Of a stretch of 64,000 bases of DNA, positions 23,096 to 34,103 are shown piece after piece. Made by a program: the position numbers and the translations under genes. The stretch comes from Palaemon carinicauda. Lineage: Eukaryota; Arthropoda; Malacostraca; Decapoda; Palaemonidae. Below the pieces are notes generated by a model. That model was given only the letters and a program-made list of their open reading frames with translations. It was not told the DNA's origin and ran no database searches. Every line of letters begins with the position of its first letter. Position 1 is the first letter of the stretch. The stretch covers positions 203,280,232 through 203,344,231 of the forward strand of contig NC_090725.1 of assembly GCF_036898095.1 (NCBI RefSeq), in the 5' to 3' direction.

Positions 23096-23099
23096 AAAA

Positions 23100-23588
23100 G
23101 GGTTTTGATGAAAGAAAAACATATTTCAAGGGATGTACTGTGTTCACAAGTTCTCCCATTTAGTCTAGAACAGGTAATCTAACACAACAGGATATAGGCT
23201 ACAAGAAAAAACATTGTCTTCCCTGCCCCAGGATATACAAGGAAAAAATTGTCTTCACTCCCCCCATGGCCAGTGTATCAACGTGTAAGAATGAACTTAA
23301 TGTGTATAAGGGAAACCCACTGGTTCAGGCTCTCTAAAATTGTGTTGCGGTACCTTCTATGCAAAATTTTTCTGCTAGGAGCATGACATGTCACCCATTG
23401 AGAAGCAATACTAACTTGGAAGACAGCAAACACTACATGGATGTTTGTTTATCATAGTAAGCAATATTTTCCTGAGATTAGTAGGCCTCAGATATATCCC
23501 ACATCTCTTCAAAAACTCGAGAAAGCCAGAAGGCCCTTGGGGACAAGTCAATACCTCCCTAAAGTATGTTATTCCTTTGTCAAAATAT
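23100..23588. mobile_element. MITE-like element, copy 1
   Basis: Left end GGTTTTGATGAAAGAAAAAC; the right end on the opposite strand reads ATTTTGACAAAGGAATAACA, an imperfect inverted repeat. The interior matches the copy at 29536-29992 in reverse orientation (for example 'cccttatacacattaagttca' versus 'cccttatacacactaagttca'). No coding capacity. Class II non-autonomous; superfamily not assigned. Confidence 0.6.
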
Positions 23589-23848
23589 TATATATTAGCA
23601 ATTTTGTGGTACTCAAGGAGTAGTACCAGAGCATAAAAGTGAACTTGTAAACCACAAGGATCAAATGACTTTTATAATACCAAGCAAAAGAATACCTCAT
23701 ACTCACATTACGTAAGTTGAAAAAACTAATAAGTTAACCCACTCACTTTAAGAGAGGGACTCTATTGACAGGAATGCTAGACGTCCATCATGGCCCCTTC
23801 CAGGAGTCACAGCTTAGATTTTTTTGAGAAAATGTCTTTGGATGACCC

Positions 23849-23849
<1 letters not shown>
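23589..23849. repeat. Repeat flank shared with 24633-24735
   Basis: 23600-23690 matches 24640-24735 ('tagtaccagagcata', 'ccacaaggatcaaat'), so the MITE-like copies at 23.1 and 24.4 kb share flanking sequence and probably come from one larger duplicated segment. The rest of the stretch shows nothing recognisable. Confidence 0.5.
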
Positions 23850-23903
<54 letters not shown>

Positions 23904-24365
23904 AGCCCAAGGTTTCCAGCAGGAAAAATAGCCCAGTGAGGAAAGGAAATAAACCAAGATAAGTAATGATCAATTGAAATAAAACACTTTAATAACAGTA
24001 ACAACATTAAAATAGATTTTTCATATATAAACTATAAAACAGAGACTTACATCTCCCTGTTGAACCTGAAAACATTCGCTAAAAGTCTCAACTTATGAAG
24101 TCCCACCGATTCAACTACCTGATTATGAAGATCATTCCACAACTTGGTCACAGCGGGAATAAAACTTTTAGAATACTGCGCAGTATTGAGCCTTGTGAAG
24201 GAGAAGGCATTACTGCACGGGAAGATCTGAAGGCAAAGGAGGATCAGAATTATGAATTATGCAAAAATCAACACATAAATTGTTACGAACAGGATGGTAC
24301 TTCTCGGAAAGATCTTAATGCAATGGAAGGTCAGAATTATGAACTAGGCAAAGATCAACAGAAAT
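23850..24365 (-). mobile_element. LINE-A copy A4, 3' fragment with (ATT)n tail
   Basis: (ATT)n at 23850-23901 followed by the LINE-A 3' signature ('aaaaatagcccagtgaggaaaggaaata') and the C-terminal coding part, minus strand. It contains a local duplication: the 'gaagatctgaa...cagaattatgaa' block occurs at 24210-24260 and again, diverged, at 24308-24352. Strongly 5'-truncated. Confidence 0.75.
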
Positions 24366-24375
24366 CTTTGGATAG

Positions 24376-24735
24376 CCTAATGCAGCACCTCCTATATTAA
24401 ATTATTATGCTAGTAGATTGACACATCATCCATTAAGAAGCGCTGCTAATGACTAAGAGAGACAGAAATGCTACTGGGATGCTTGTTTACCACAGAAAGT
24501 ATTTTTTACCAAGATCAGTAGGCCTCCATAATATCCAACCTCTCTTCACAAGTCTTGGGAGGCAAAATGCCCTATGGAACAACACAATACCTCTCAAAAA
24601 AAAAAAAAATAGGCTATTTCTCTGTCAAAATAGCCTTTTTGCTTTATGAACTGTTTAATCCACAAGGACTAGTACTAGAGCATAGAAACTTTAAAAAATG
24701 TACTCATGAACCCACAAGGGTCAAATATCCTGCAT
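24376..24735. mobile_element. MITE-like element, copy 2, partial
   Basis: Matches 23350-23690 in the same orientation, including the right terminal motif ('ctctgtcaaaatag') and the flanking 'agtactagagcata'. An A-run of about 14 bases sits at 24596-24609. The left end is missing. Confidence 0.5.
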
Positions 24736-24737
24736 AA

Positions 24738-24862
24738 CAACCTAGGAACATAAATGATTGGTTACTCTCAAATCAGTCTGCACTCTTTGATGCAGACATA
24801 ACTGTTCCTCCTTTGCTTAAACCAGGTGTCTCTGTAACTCACTGTCCAAAGGAAAACTCAAC
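24738..24862 (+). pseudogene. LINE-A linker fragment
   Basis: Matches LINE-A copy A1 at about 9292-9405 ('ggaacataa...ctgcactctttg', then 'cctttgcttaaaccag'). It continues, after the interrupting insertion, with the fragment at 26490-27212. Decayed. Confidence 0.65.
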
Positions 24863-26383
24863 CTTTACTTTACTTTTACTTTAAAGGGCTGCTTTCTTGG
24901 TCCTATCACACTAGGGCTCCCTACTTACTACAGGATCTATATGTTCAATTTATCATATACATTCTTAGGTATTTTGCATGTTACACTGCATAACTGGTGT
25001 TTATTATTGAAACACTTAGGGAACAAGAAAGTCTTCAGTTTCTGCTTGAACAAAATAGTTCTCATTTATCAATTCATGAATTTGAATTGTTTTGTTACCA
25101 ACCGATTGAATATTTCCTTAGCTGCAATTTATGACATCCTTAGTTTTCATGGTCTGTATTTTCTGCTAATCCCTTCAATTCCAAATCATAAGCTTTGCAA
25201 TTTCTTGAATTAATTATATGATCCTCAGCTTTGTTCAACTTAGTGCAGTTTATGAAGTTTATCTGTTGTGAGTTACATTCCTTAGTAGTGTGATTTCCTG
25301 AACATTTCATTCACACTGTATCATCAGTCTTGAACTTGCAATCTTTTTTGAATGTCCATACCTTTGACAGTGGTTGCAGGTGATTACAGGGTACCTATCA
25401 TGTATGTTATGAGTACCCCATTAAAACATAACATTATCGCCATTATCATGAATAGCCTTCTGAACTTCAGGATCACATTAACAAATAGTGGGTTATCCCC
25501 CTTGCAGCACTTTTCTTGAATACCAGACTTATCTTCTCTTCTACAATTTTAATATGCTCCAGGCAATGATTCTTTTGAATCAAAGTATTCAATACTTCAT
25601 CTTCATCATTGTATACATTGCATATCATTATTTTAAGTTTTAATTTCCCAATTTTCTTCGTCTTGGTGTCAGTAACCATGGTTTGAATCTTATTTGCTGC
25701 TTCGTCTCTAATATTTTCATCCGCAAAGTTTACAACATTTTCATTTGGAGTTGACCTGGTATTAAGAATTGGTATATCTTTAAGTGCATGTTCAATCTCT
25801 TTTTCCTTTTAGTGATTGTAGTTGATATTTTTGTAGATTTAATTACTAGTAGATTTTTCTTAACTGTGTTAGTGTATGTTATTTTTTTCATTTTATGGGG
25901 TTATCAGTGTTTGAAGCATCAACTTGATTGATTCCACATTCTTCGCTAGATTATCCACATTCTCAGTGAGATCAGTTGTTTTGGGGTCAGTAGTCTCGGT
26001 GGAATTTGCTGTATCAGCAGTAGGCACAACAAGATGATTTTTTAATTCTGCAATTCTCCTTTCATGTTCACATATAGTGAAGTCTATCGTCTTTTGTTCT
26101 TTCTCCATTTTCGACATATTCCCTGTGGATGTTTTGGCTTCATCTGCACACTCAGAGCAAAGCTATTTCATTTTATTCAAGTTAACATCACTGGTGTTAG
26201 TGTCTGTAGAGACACTAATTGCGGTAGAAATTATAAAAAAAAAATTAACTTCGTATCCACTCTTTGTCCTTTCCATATGCAGATCTACACGAAGGGTGAT
26301 TTTCAGTCTTGGTGTATTTTTATTTTCACTTATGTTCCTCCTTAAGAATAGCTACTATTTTAAAGTTTACATCTACAAATTTG

Positions 26384-26396
<13 letters not shown>
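24863..26396 (-). mobile_element. LINE-B-like ORF1 copy with 3' tail, inserted in LINE-A
   Basis: Read on the minus strand from about 26180: a PHD-finger end (LCSECADEAKTSTGN), a coiled-coil-like stretch (26117-25893: CEHERRIAELKNHL, then a Thr-rich linker), a conserved ORF1 core (25679-25473: LKIMICNVYNDEDEVLNTLI, SLVFKKSAARGITHYLL), a zinc-knuckle-like stretch (ITCNHCQRYGHSKKDCKF, with frameshifts) and LELKGLAENTDH at about 25190. It then leaves the LINE-B sequence and ends in a 3' region with AAAGTAAAAGTAAAG repeats near 24870. So it appears to hold ORF1 joined to a 3' tail with no ORF2. It interrupts LINE-A between 24862 and about 26490. Confidence 0.6.

Positions 26397-26458
<62 letters not shown>
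26397..26458. repeat. (GA)n microsatellite
   Basis: About 31 perfect GA units. Polypurine tract. The Arg-Glu and Ser-Leu frames are artefacts. Confidence 0.98.
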
Positions 26459-26460
<2 letters not shown>

Positions 26461-26489
26461 GCACTGCTCTGCTGATACATCTACACAAG

Positions 26490-27212
26490 TTTTTGGGGGA
26501 TGACAGCAAGCAGAACAATGAGAGATTCGATCTTCCTCCTTTCTGTTTTACTAAAGCTAAACTAACCATTTTAGCTTTTTTGTCTTCTGAATTTAAAACT
26601 CTTACTGGAACTTAATTATTTTGAAGGTATATATCCAAGTGGTATTTTTCCCTTTTCTTAATTTAAACAGCTGATTTATTACCTCCTAAGTTCTCATTAT
26701 TTTTCATAAGTTAGCAAAATGAGGTTCATTTTGTTCTTGTTAGAGGGGTGTTTATGTTACTCTATTTAGTAAATGTGGTTGTGGTAGCTCTAGCCCTATT
26801 GATTACTGTATTTCTTATAACTCCAATATTATGTAAAGTCTTTTAGAAAACATCTAAATAGGCATGCTAAAGGTGATCTATTTTGCAGTTTGACTCTTGC
26901 AAAGACCTAAGAGCATGTGGTGCCCTTCTTATGATTTCAGTTCCTCTACAGAAATCCCATGATTATCATCTGAAAGATTGTATGATTGCCTCTGATTTTA
27001 GTGCTGCCTTTGATTTATCAAGAGTCCCTCATTTTCAAATTTAAACTGATGGTAGATGTGGGTCTCTTCTTAGCACCAATGTTGAAATTTCAAGTTATTG
27101 ATGGCAAAGAGTAGTTGTTGATGAGCACCATAGTGGATATAGGAATGTAATATCTGGTTTTCTTTAGGACAGTATTCTTGGCCTATTACTTTTCATATTA
27201 TATAAGCATGAT
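26490..27212 (+). pseudogene. LINE-A reverse transcriptase fragment, strongly decayed
   Basis: Colinear with LINE-A A1 from about 9425 to 10170: 'cctcctttctgttttactaaagctaa', 'gtggtagctctagccctattgattac', 'gattttagtgctgcctttgat', and 'ggcctattacttttcatatta' at the end. It has many stops and small deletions and is the most diverged LINE-A coding copy here. It is cut at 27212 by another LINE fragment. Confidence 0.7.
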
Positions 27213-27790
27213 ACGAAGTCATCACAGGGACACTACGTCCCACTCCAATCTCTCTACAAACTTGCTGGTATCCCCCCCCCCCTCACCCTGCTCAGAAATC
27301 AGGAGGCATACAGCAACAAAAATTGAAAAGAGCAAACAAATCTTAGACTCAGGTCACCCATTACAGTCTCACGTGCCAGTTCCAAATAGACTTAAGTCAA
27401 GGAAGAGCTTTGCTACTGGAAGGACTGCCAGCCCATATACCAACAGAATGACAGGATGGATCAATGGAGGGACTTTAATAGGTGACTGCCCCTCCCCCAA
27501 CAGCACAGTGCAGGACCCCACTAAATAAATTGCTGGTGGGGCACTACTTTCCAGACAATAGGTGGGCCCTCAACAGAGCTAGAGCTGAAATAGCCAGAAC
27601 AGGTGACAATCTGCTCAATGGGGCCTTAAAACTGATCAGTCTTGCAAGTGTGGAGAAAATACCCAGACCATCAATCTATTCTCTGATCATGCCCACTATC
27701 TCATAATTTAGTCAACTCTGACTTGGTTAATTCCAATGAAAGAACACTTCAATGGCTGGGTGTTTGACGTGAAAAGCTCCAATGATAAAA
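27213..27790 (+). pseudogene. LINE C-terminal fragment (ALNRARAEIARTGDNL type)
   Basis: Frame 27482-27706 contains RWALNRARAEIARTGDNLL followed by a region resembling the Cys/His C-terminal domain of some non-LTR retrotransposons. After a frame change the codons near 27700 read like NLVNSDLVNSNERTLQWLG, the usual ending of such proteins. Frameshifted, and only the C-terminus is present. Confidence 0.5.
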
Positions 27791-27884
27791 AAAAAAGGTC
27801 AAGCAGTTGGTCTGGGCATAGGGTATTTATTAAGCACTGCCTGAAATAAATCCAAGCGGTGCAACAGTCATGTGGGGTACCCTC

Positions 27885-29165
27885 TTAATGAAGGAATGCC
27901 TTGGCAAAGTCTCTAGGCTTCAACACGGAATATAGTTTCCATGTTGAAGCCTTATAATGGGCAAGAGAGCCCTTGAACTTAGGAAAACTGCTCCCCAAGT
28001 TCGACTCTAAATTTCTTTCGCTATTTTGTTTCTACTTCTCAACATTACTCTGTCCTCCTCCTAGTTTTATAAACTTTCTTTTGTCTTGCTTTCTAATTCA
28101 CTGTCCTTTCAAACTGCTAATAAAGGGAATTTCTTTCCATACTATGAGGCTTACTTTACATCCCCAAAGACTAATGGATTCAGTAAAACAACAGCTAAGT
28201 AGCCTGAATATTTCCAGGAGTGAGGTACTACCTTTTAGATTATCAGTCACTCCTTCCTGGAAACTTCTGAGATCACCCTCTGTATGTATTTTACTAGCTT
28301 TAATGGCCACATGGTAAATGATGAGATGCAATCTACCTTTCTGGAACACGCAGAACAACAAGGAGTATTGGATTTATATTTACAGATGGCTCCAAATCCA
28401 CTGCTGGCATTGGAGTGTAAATACTTATTTTAATTGTAAAAGGGCATTCCCTTTAACATCATCTATATTTACAGTAGGGCTGTGTTATTCCGACTGCTAT
28501 TAAAAAATAGCAATAATGAAAGTGGGCAATTTCACCATTTTAAGTTATGCAAAAGGTGTCTTGCAGGCATTAACTGTTTTTAATCCAACCAACCCTTTAG
28601 TATTGATTTTTTTGGAGTGGCTGTACAGTATATTTGTAGCACTGCAGGAAGGGAAGTCCAGTTTTTCAGGGTTCCAGCTCAGGAAGTGAAGAGGCAGGCA
28701 AATTAGCAATAGATGCAGCAGACAAATTACTTCCTGGAAGATATCCTCTAACATGTAATGACTTTTTGCCTCATATAAGAAAATCACTTAGTGATATTGG
28801 GCAACATTACCGGAATTCTGTGAATCAGAGTAGATGAAGATCACAAGTGCTATACCTCCATGGAAATAGGGTAACATACCTAGAAGGTGGGAAACTACCC
28901 TCTGTCACCTAAAAATTGGACACATGTTTAACACTCGAGTTCTTGATGACTGGCAGGTGCCATTGTGTGCTGTGTGGTTGGTTCTGCTGACTGTTAGGCA
29001 TATACTGATTGAATGACCCAATCTTGTGGATATTAGAGTATGATTCCTCTCTGGAAATCTTAAGGGGTATGGCAGGTACATCCTCACCAAAATTCTTGGA
29101 GGAGATGTGTATGATGCCAGTGGCATTCTAGTTCGTATTGGAAACTGGCCTTACTCGTTTTTAAA
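27885..29165 (+). pseudogene. LINE RNase H region (I/Nimb-like), decayed
   Basis: Begins with the repeat shared with 488-700. Around 28375-28425 one frame reads FIFTDGSKSTAGIGV, the first catalytic block of RNase H (the Asp in TDGS). Further blocks: LQALTVFNPTNPLVL (28560-28610), LCHLKIGHMFNTRVLDD (about 28900-28950), LTVRHILIE and ILGGDVYDASGI (29090-29125). This order matches the RNase H plus C-terminal tail of I-clade-type LINEs. Several stops and frame changes. Confidence 0.6.
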
Positions 29166-29535
29166 AAGTATGTAAAATCTTAGATGTTATATTAAGCTAT
29201 TTGTTTTTTTTTCTATCAAGTAACAAACTCTTTATTAACCATACTCCAATCTGCAGTACTTTGCATATTCATAGTCCAGAGAGAAGAACCATGTCAACCA
29301 GATCCTTCAGGAGAAGCAGAATAAGGAATGTTGGGCAGCCAGTATTCTATATTCAGCCCTTCTGAGGTATGAGTCAGACTTGTTAGTTTTTCTTTCTACT
29401 CACAGAAACATGTGCATGTGCAGTAAGTCCTTCTTGATTGTAGATGGTTGTCCTGGTAAGGACATGAATCTACTTATTGATACTCTGGTACTAAGTCCTT
29501 GGAGACCACATAGCATTTTATCCCCCATAAAAGGA
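29166..29535. other. Unassigned stretch
   Basis: Nothing recognised; no convincing coding or repeat structure by eye. Confidence 0.4.
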
Positions 29536-29992
29536 GTGTTAACAAAGGAAAATCCTATTATTGGAGAGGTGCTGTGTTGTCTCCAGGACTCTCCCTCCTC
29601 CCTAGTCTGAGGCAGGAGAGTTAGGCAATTGTTTATTCGCTTTTGAATGCAAATGAAGTTTAGTGTTAGTTGATGTGATTGTAGGCCGGCAGTCAACTGG
29701 GATGGTGGTTCCTTTCTATGAGGCGCAGGGCATAGTGATGACGTCACTCATAGCAGACAAATTTCAGCTACTGGGATGTTGTGTTGAGTTCTAATGGGCC
29801 TGAACTCAAGGTTCTCCCTTATACACACTAAGTTCATGCTTTGCACTTCAATACACTGGCCGTAGAGCATGGGAGACAATATTTCTTTGGCCTTTATGTT
29901 GCACTGGATTTCCTGCTGTAGCCTTTCAGAGGAAAGTCCTTGGAGTCAACACAGCACCTCCCCAAAAATATGGTTTTCCTTTGACAAAACCC
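29536..29992. mobile_element. MITE-like element with ~50-bp inverted repeats, copy 3
   Basis: The left end (29536-29585: gtgttaacaaaggaaaatcc, then ggagaggtgctgtgttg) is the inverted complement of the right end (29943-29992: caacacagcacctcccc, then ttttcctttgacaaaaccc). About 457 bases long, no coding capacity. The interior matches copy 1 in reverse. Probably a non-autonomous DNA transposon. Confidence 0.65.
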
Positions 29993-30179
29993 ATTTATTA
30001 TAACTTAGATTGTATATTTTATTATTCCTCCCTAAATTAATTCAGGAGTTTTGAGCCTAACTCATGTGGTGGATAATCTCCCCATTTAATAATAGTGATA
30101 AGAACTGCATATAAAATGTATTAAATCTTTTCTAGAATAGTTTGATTAATTTATTTGATTACTCTGTTTACTAAACCAG

Positions 30180-30410
30180 TCATCAGAACCTCAGCACAGC
30201 CTCCGCAGCATCCATGGGAAGAATGGAGTGACTAGTCTAAGAAATTACCAAGGATGCCTTTATAGTACAGGACGAGACGGATGCATACGTAGTCTTACTG
30301 TGCAGGAGACCATGTTACAAGTAATAATGGTGACTCGCGTTAGCAATGCAAACTGGATTGCGTCTCTGATAACCCTCTGCGGAAGGCTATTAGCTGTATG
30401 CTTTCATGAT
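30180..30410 (+). CDS. WDR6: WDR6-like exon
   Basis: Acceptor CAG at 30177-30179, donor GTAGGT at 30411. Phase 0 at both ends; 77 codons. The translation contains LRSIHGKNGVTSLRN and YSTGRDGCIRSL, matching the WDR6 segment with LHGKQGVTS followed by TTGRDG in human. It continues to LLAVCFHD, where human has a Phe-His pair. It is followed by a short 186-base intron. An alternative acceptor six bases downstream (ag at 30185-30186) would drop two codons. Confidence 0.9.
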
Positions 30411-30596
30411 GTAGGTTTTATTGACTTTATATTCCTTAGTTTTAACATTTACTATTACTATGAAAATGAATGCTATTCATACTTTATAAGTTTTCTTGTA
30501 ATATTAAAAGACTTAACAATTTTTGTAAACATGTCCATAATAACTTGCATAGATAATGAAGTTTTTCTTTAGTTCATAATAAATATTTTGTATCAG

Positions 30597-30785
30597 GTTA
30601 AGCTCAAGGTATGGAGTTTGGAAGAAGATCGAGCAGTTATTGATATCGAATGTGGTGGTGGTCATCGGTCATGGGCATTGCAGTGTTCAGAAGAAAATAA
30701 TAAACTATCCTTCATTTACATAAAAGACACGAAACCATACACTTTCACCACAACGTTTGAGGATAAACTTATGCCTCTCATCAAG
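30597..30785 (+). CDS. WDR6: WDR6-like exon
   Basis: Acceptor TATCAG, donor GTAAGA. Phase 0 at both ends; 63 codons. Contains VKLKVWSLEEDRAV and IECGGGHRSWAL. The CGGGHRSWA string is nearly invariant in WDR6 and is the strongest single identifier of the gene. It joins the previous exon without a break and the next exon across a 2.6-kb intron. Confidence 0.93.
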
Positions 30786-33413
30786 GTAAGATTGCTACAA
30801 AGATATTATCTCGTAATATGAGATCAGTTATGTATGCATAAGTTTTAGATACGTTGTGAAGTAGGTGTGATATACTTAATGCTATTGAAAACATGAATCG
30901 TACTTGTAAACTACTTTTAGGAAAATGGGCCATTGAAATTTCAGGTAATCCAATGTTTCCCTTGTTAGCCAAACAACCAGGAGCATTAAGCATTTTCCAC
31001 GGTCTTTTTGGCTCCTAGCTACAGTTATTCTACCAGCAGTCAGATAAAGGTTAAACAGAAAATGAGTTCTTTCTTCAAACTTCTGTCTTGTGCAGCTTCT
31101 GCTTGAATTCCTATATAGTTAAGGACTTTATATCTGTCATTTACCTGTAGTTTAGCTATATATTATCACTATCTATATATACTTTTGCTACTCCTTTTCA
31201 CGTTGCCCTTATATAACTTTTTCACAGTCCAGTATATTTCTAAGGTAATGGAAATAGTAAACTTCTTCTAAAAGAAGTCCTCATATCTCAGAGTGCAGCT
31301 TGTCATCCCTGTCTTCTCTTTTTTGCAGTTCCAGGCCTTGTGATAACATATATCGTACTCAGTACAGAGTACTGAGTTCATTCCTATTTTCTATTTAATA
31401 CCATTTATGGTTATATAAGGTTTTCCTTTGTTTCCATACCATAGGCTTTTATCCATATCAACCCGGTAATCCTAAGTTATGTGTATCCATTATAAATAAA
31501 TTTCCTGACACATTAAGAAGTATACAGAGCAAATGCTCTTAACTACCTTGGTTTAAGCTGGGTGACCTTCATTATTCTCATCATGCTATTGTTCGTTTTG
31601 AATAAGTCAACATCTCCCAAGATAGCTCCATCATCCAAATTTTCTTTTGTGCCTCTTTTCATTTAGTCTTTATTCAAATGAATTGTACCTGGGAGTCATT
31701 ATGTTTCAATCATCGCAGGGTAACATCTTGGATAGGCACAAAGTGGTCATACTAACATAGCTGGTGGAGTTTCTTCGTTATAACCAATTGAATTAGTATA
31801 CCACATTGGTTTTCTTTGAGGTATCCTGCAATGGGGGGTTAAAAAATAGAGGGTCGATTGTTCTTTAATGTGAGACTGGTTTTTTGCAGTCTGCCATAGT
31901 AAATGACAAAATCCAGTTTCTTTTTAGGGCCTAAGTTGAAAATGTTGCCAGGTAATGGCCTTGAGTACATGCTCTTCTGCTCTTCTTCGTGGTATATGCT
32001 GTGCATGCAGGTGTTTTTCAAGTCGTATATAGGGCTTCAAAGTTATATTTGCAAAGGTTGACTATTCAGCATGAGGAAGTTAGAAGTCTGTTTAGTGGTA
32101 TATGGTTTCCTAATTGCTCTTTGTCCATGAGTGCCATGACCCTTTTCTTATTAGAGATCTCCATCTTTGAAGGTCATGCCCTGTTGGATTAGTTGTCTCT
32201 CCCCTATTTGTATGTTAGAGCACATGTTATAAGGGGAGTGGACACATTGCTAAATTTGATTAAGAATTTATCATTAAAAATGGTTGTTGGATTATATATG
32301 TTTTGCTTTTGTTCATCTTTGCTTCTTGTTATGGATAATTGTATTATTCTCCTTTTCAAGCACTTTAATTTATGGGGTGGATGTATTAAGATCCGGTTTG
32401 AGACATACCTTTATGCTTTTAGTTCTAGTTGTCAGTTTATTATCAATATGTATAAGTTTTGGTGAACATAAATCTCTTGTAGAAGTTGGTATTGGAGAAG
32501 CTTTAATGTCTATAGGTAGGGATTTATTTCAGCTGGATCCTGTTACTTGTAGTGTTTTTGAATGAAGAGAATAATTTTTTTTATAAATCTCCCTCTTGAT
32601 TATTTAATGGGTACGCTTGCAGGAAAAGCATGAATCTGTGTTGGTATCTCATATATTTAAATATTGGATAATGGAAATGATGTCAGAAATTCAATTAGGT
32701 GAGGTTAATCTCTTGTTTGAATTCACTGTCTTCAATGTACTGTACTCTTTAGGATTACTACTATCCTGTTATCCATAACTATGTGTAAATCATACCTAAG
32801 ACTCCCAGGTCTCTATTTCCAATCAATATTATTTCATATAAAATGGATGACTTCATTACTGCCTGAGAATCACAGAACCTCTTCCTTCCTCCCTGCTTAA
32901 AGTGTTTTGTAATGTTTGTAAGAGGTCTCTATCAACTCTAGTTAGAATGAGGTTCTAACCCAGAGGTGATAATCTGGTACCAATTGCACTGAGGAAAGCA
33001 AGTACTTCACCAAGAGAGTAAAATTTTTTTTATGGTTGAAGCACCTCTCTACTAAAAATAAAGGCTGTCTCCCAGTTAAGTATTAAAAGGATTTTACTTT
33101 ATTTCTAATTTTTTTTTACTTTTATACAAAGTTCCCACCTTTTGATCCAACTGTTCTTATGAAGTGATTCATGCTCTTAATAATAAAAGATCAAGTTTAT
33201 CACTGGAGGAACTAAAAACACACATAAGCATGTATCATTTATTGGTAAGAGTAGGTCTTCTTTTATTTTTGTTTATATCAATTTTCTGTAATTTGTGCAG
33301 ACACATATACTATGTAAATGTATTAGGTTTGGATGAATGAAAATCTCACAAAGATTTTAAAAATCTGATTTCTGTTCTTTACTTTTCATACCTAACGATA
33401 TGTTGAATTTTAG
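30786..33413. other. WDR6 intron, no recognisable feature
   Basis: I find no coding domain, RNA gene or clear mobile element. AT-rich, with ordinary T-runs. The sequence before 33414 has a T-rich tract and TTTTAG acceptor. Confidence 0.5.
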
Positions 33414-33717
33414 AATCCGGTTAATACGAGAGAAACGATGTGTCTCGAGGTGCTATTCCAAGAAGAGGATTTTACATACTTTGCCACTGGAGGAGAAGAC
33501 ACAACCATTCGTCTACATGCCATCAGCTCTAATGAAAATGAACAGTTAAAGACATTTAATGTGATAAGAAGCCACATTTCAAATGTGAGAGCCATGTGTT
33601 GCATTGAGTATATGGACAAAAATCTATCTGGTTGTGACAGGGGATCCTCCAAGTGGATAGTATCTGCTGGTGGCCGAGCTCAATTGAAGATTTGGAAAAT
33701 ATTTTTTCTCCAGTCAG
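33414..33717 (+). CDS. WDR6: WDR6-like exon
   Basis: Acceptor TTTTAG, donor GTAGGC. Starts in phase 0, ends with one base of a split Gly codon (G|GT). Translation: FATGGEDTTIRLHAI, RSHISNVRAMCC and WIVSAGGRAQLKIW. These correspond to the WDR6 blade with SEDTT, then HISSVRA, then VVSAGGRA. The order and spacing are as in the vertebrate protein. Confidence 0.93.
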
Positions 33718-33901
33718 GTAGGCCGTAGGAATGACCCCCATATAGACTAATGACAAACAAAAACTATTTGGTTAGTTTGCATTATAATGATCACTACTGC
33801 AAATCATTTGCCTGCTTTTCACCATTATAAAGATTTGTCCATTATTTTAAATTGCTTTTATATAGATTGAACTTGTAATTTACTAATTAACTATTATACA
33901 G

Positions 33902-34103
33902 GTAATGATCGGAAGGAAAAATTCCCTCTTGACTTGTGTTGCCGAGAAGTTACATCCCACATGTTGAGGACTGGTTCAAACAAAACTTGGAAGAGTCAGG
34001 AAATGACTTATGATCCTGAGACACGTTACATGGAAGCAACAGCTTTCTGGTTTTCAAAAGAAAAATCTTTGATTATATTGGCCTCTTCAGATGGATTTAT
34101 ACG
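33902..34103 (+). CDS. WDR6: WDR6-like exon
   Basis: Acceptor TACAG, donor GTATAA at 34104. Starts with the GT completing the split Gly codon and ends with CG of a split Arg codon. Contains EMTYDPETRYMEATAFW and ASSDGFI. Human WDR6 has DPETRYM and ACSDGAVR at the same places. The next exon is 19.2 kb away and supplies the G that completes Arg. Confidence 0.93.

Noticed and set aside
26360..26615. Arg-Glu and Ser-Leu repeat frames here and at 40722-41013
   Set aside because: Translations of (GA)n and (TC)n microsatellites.
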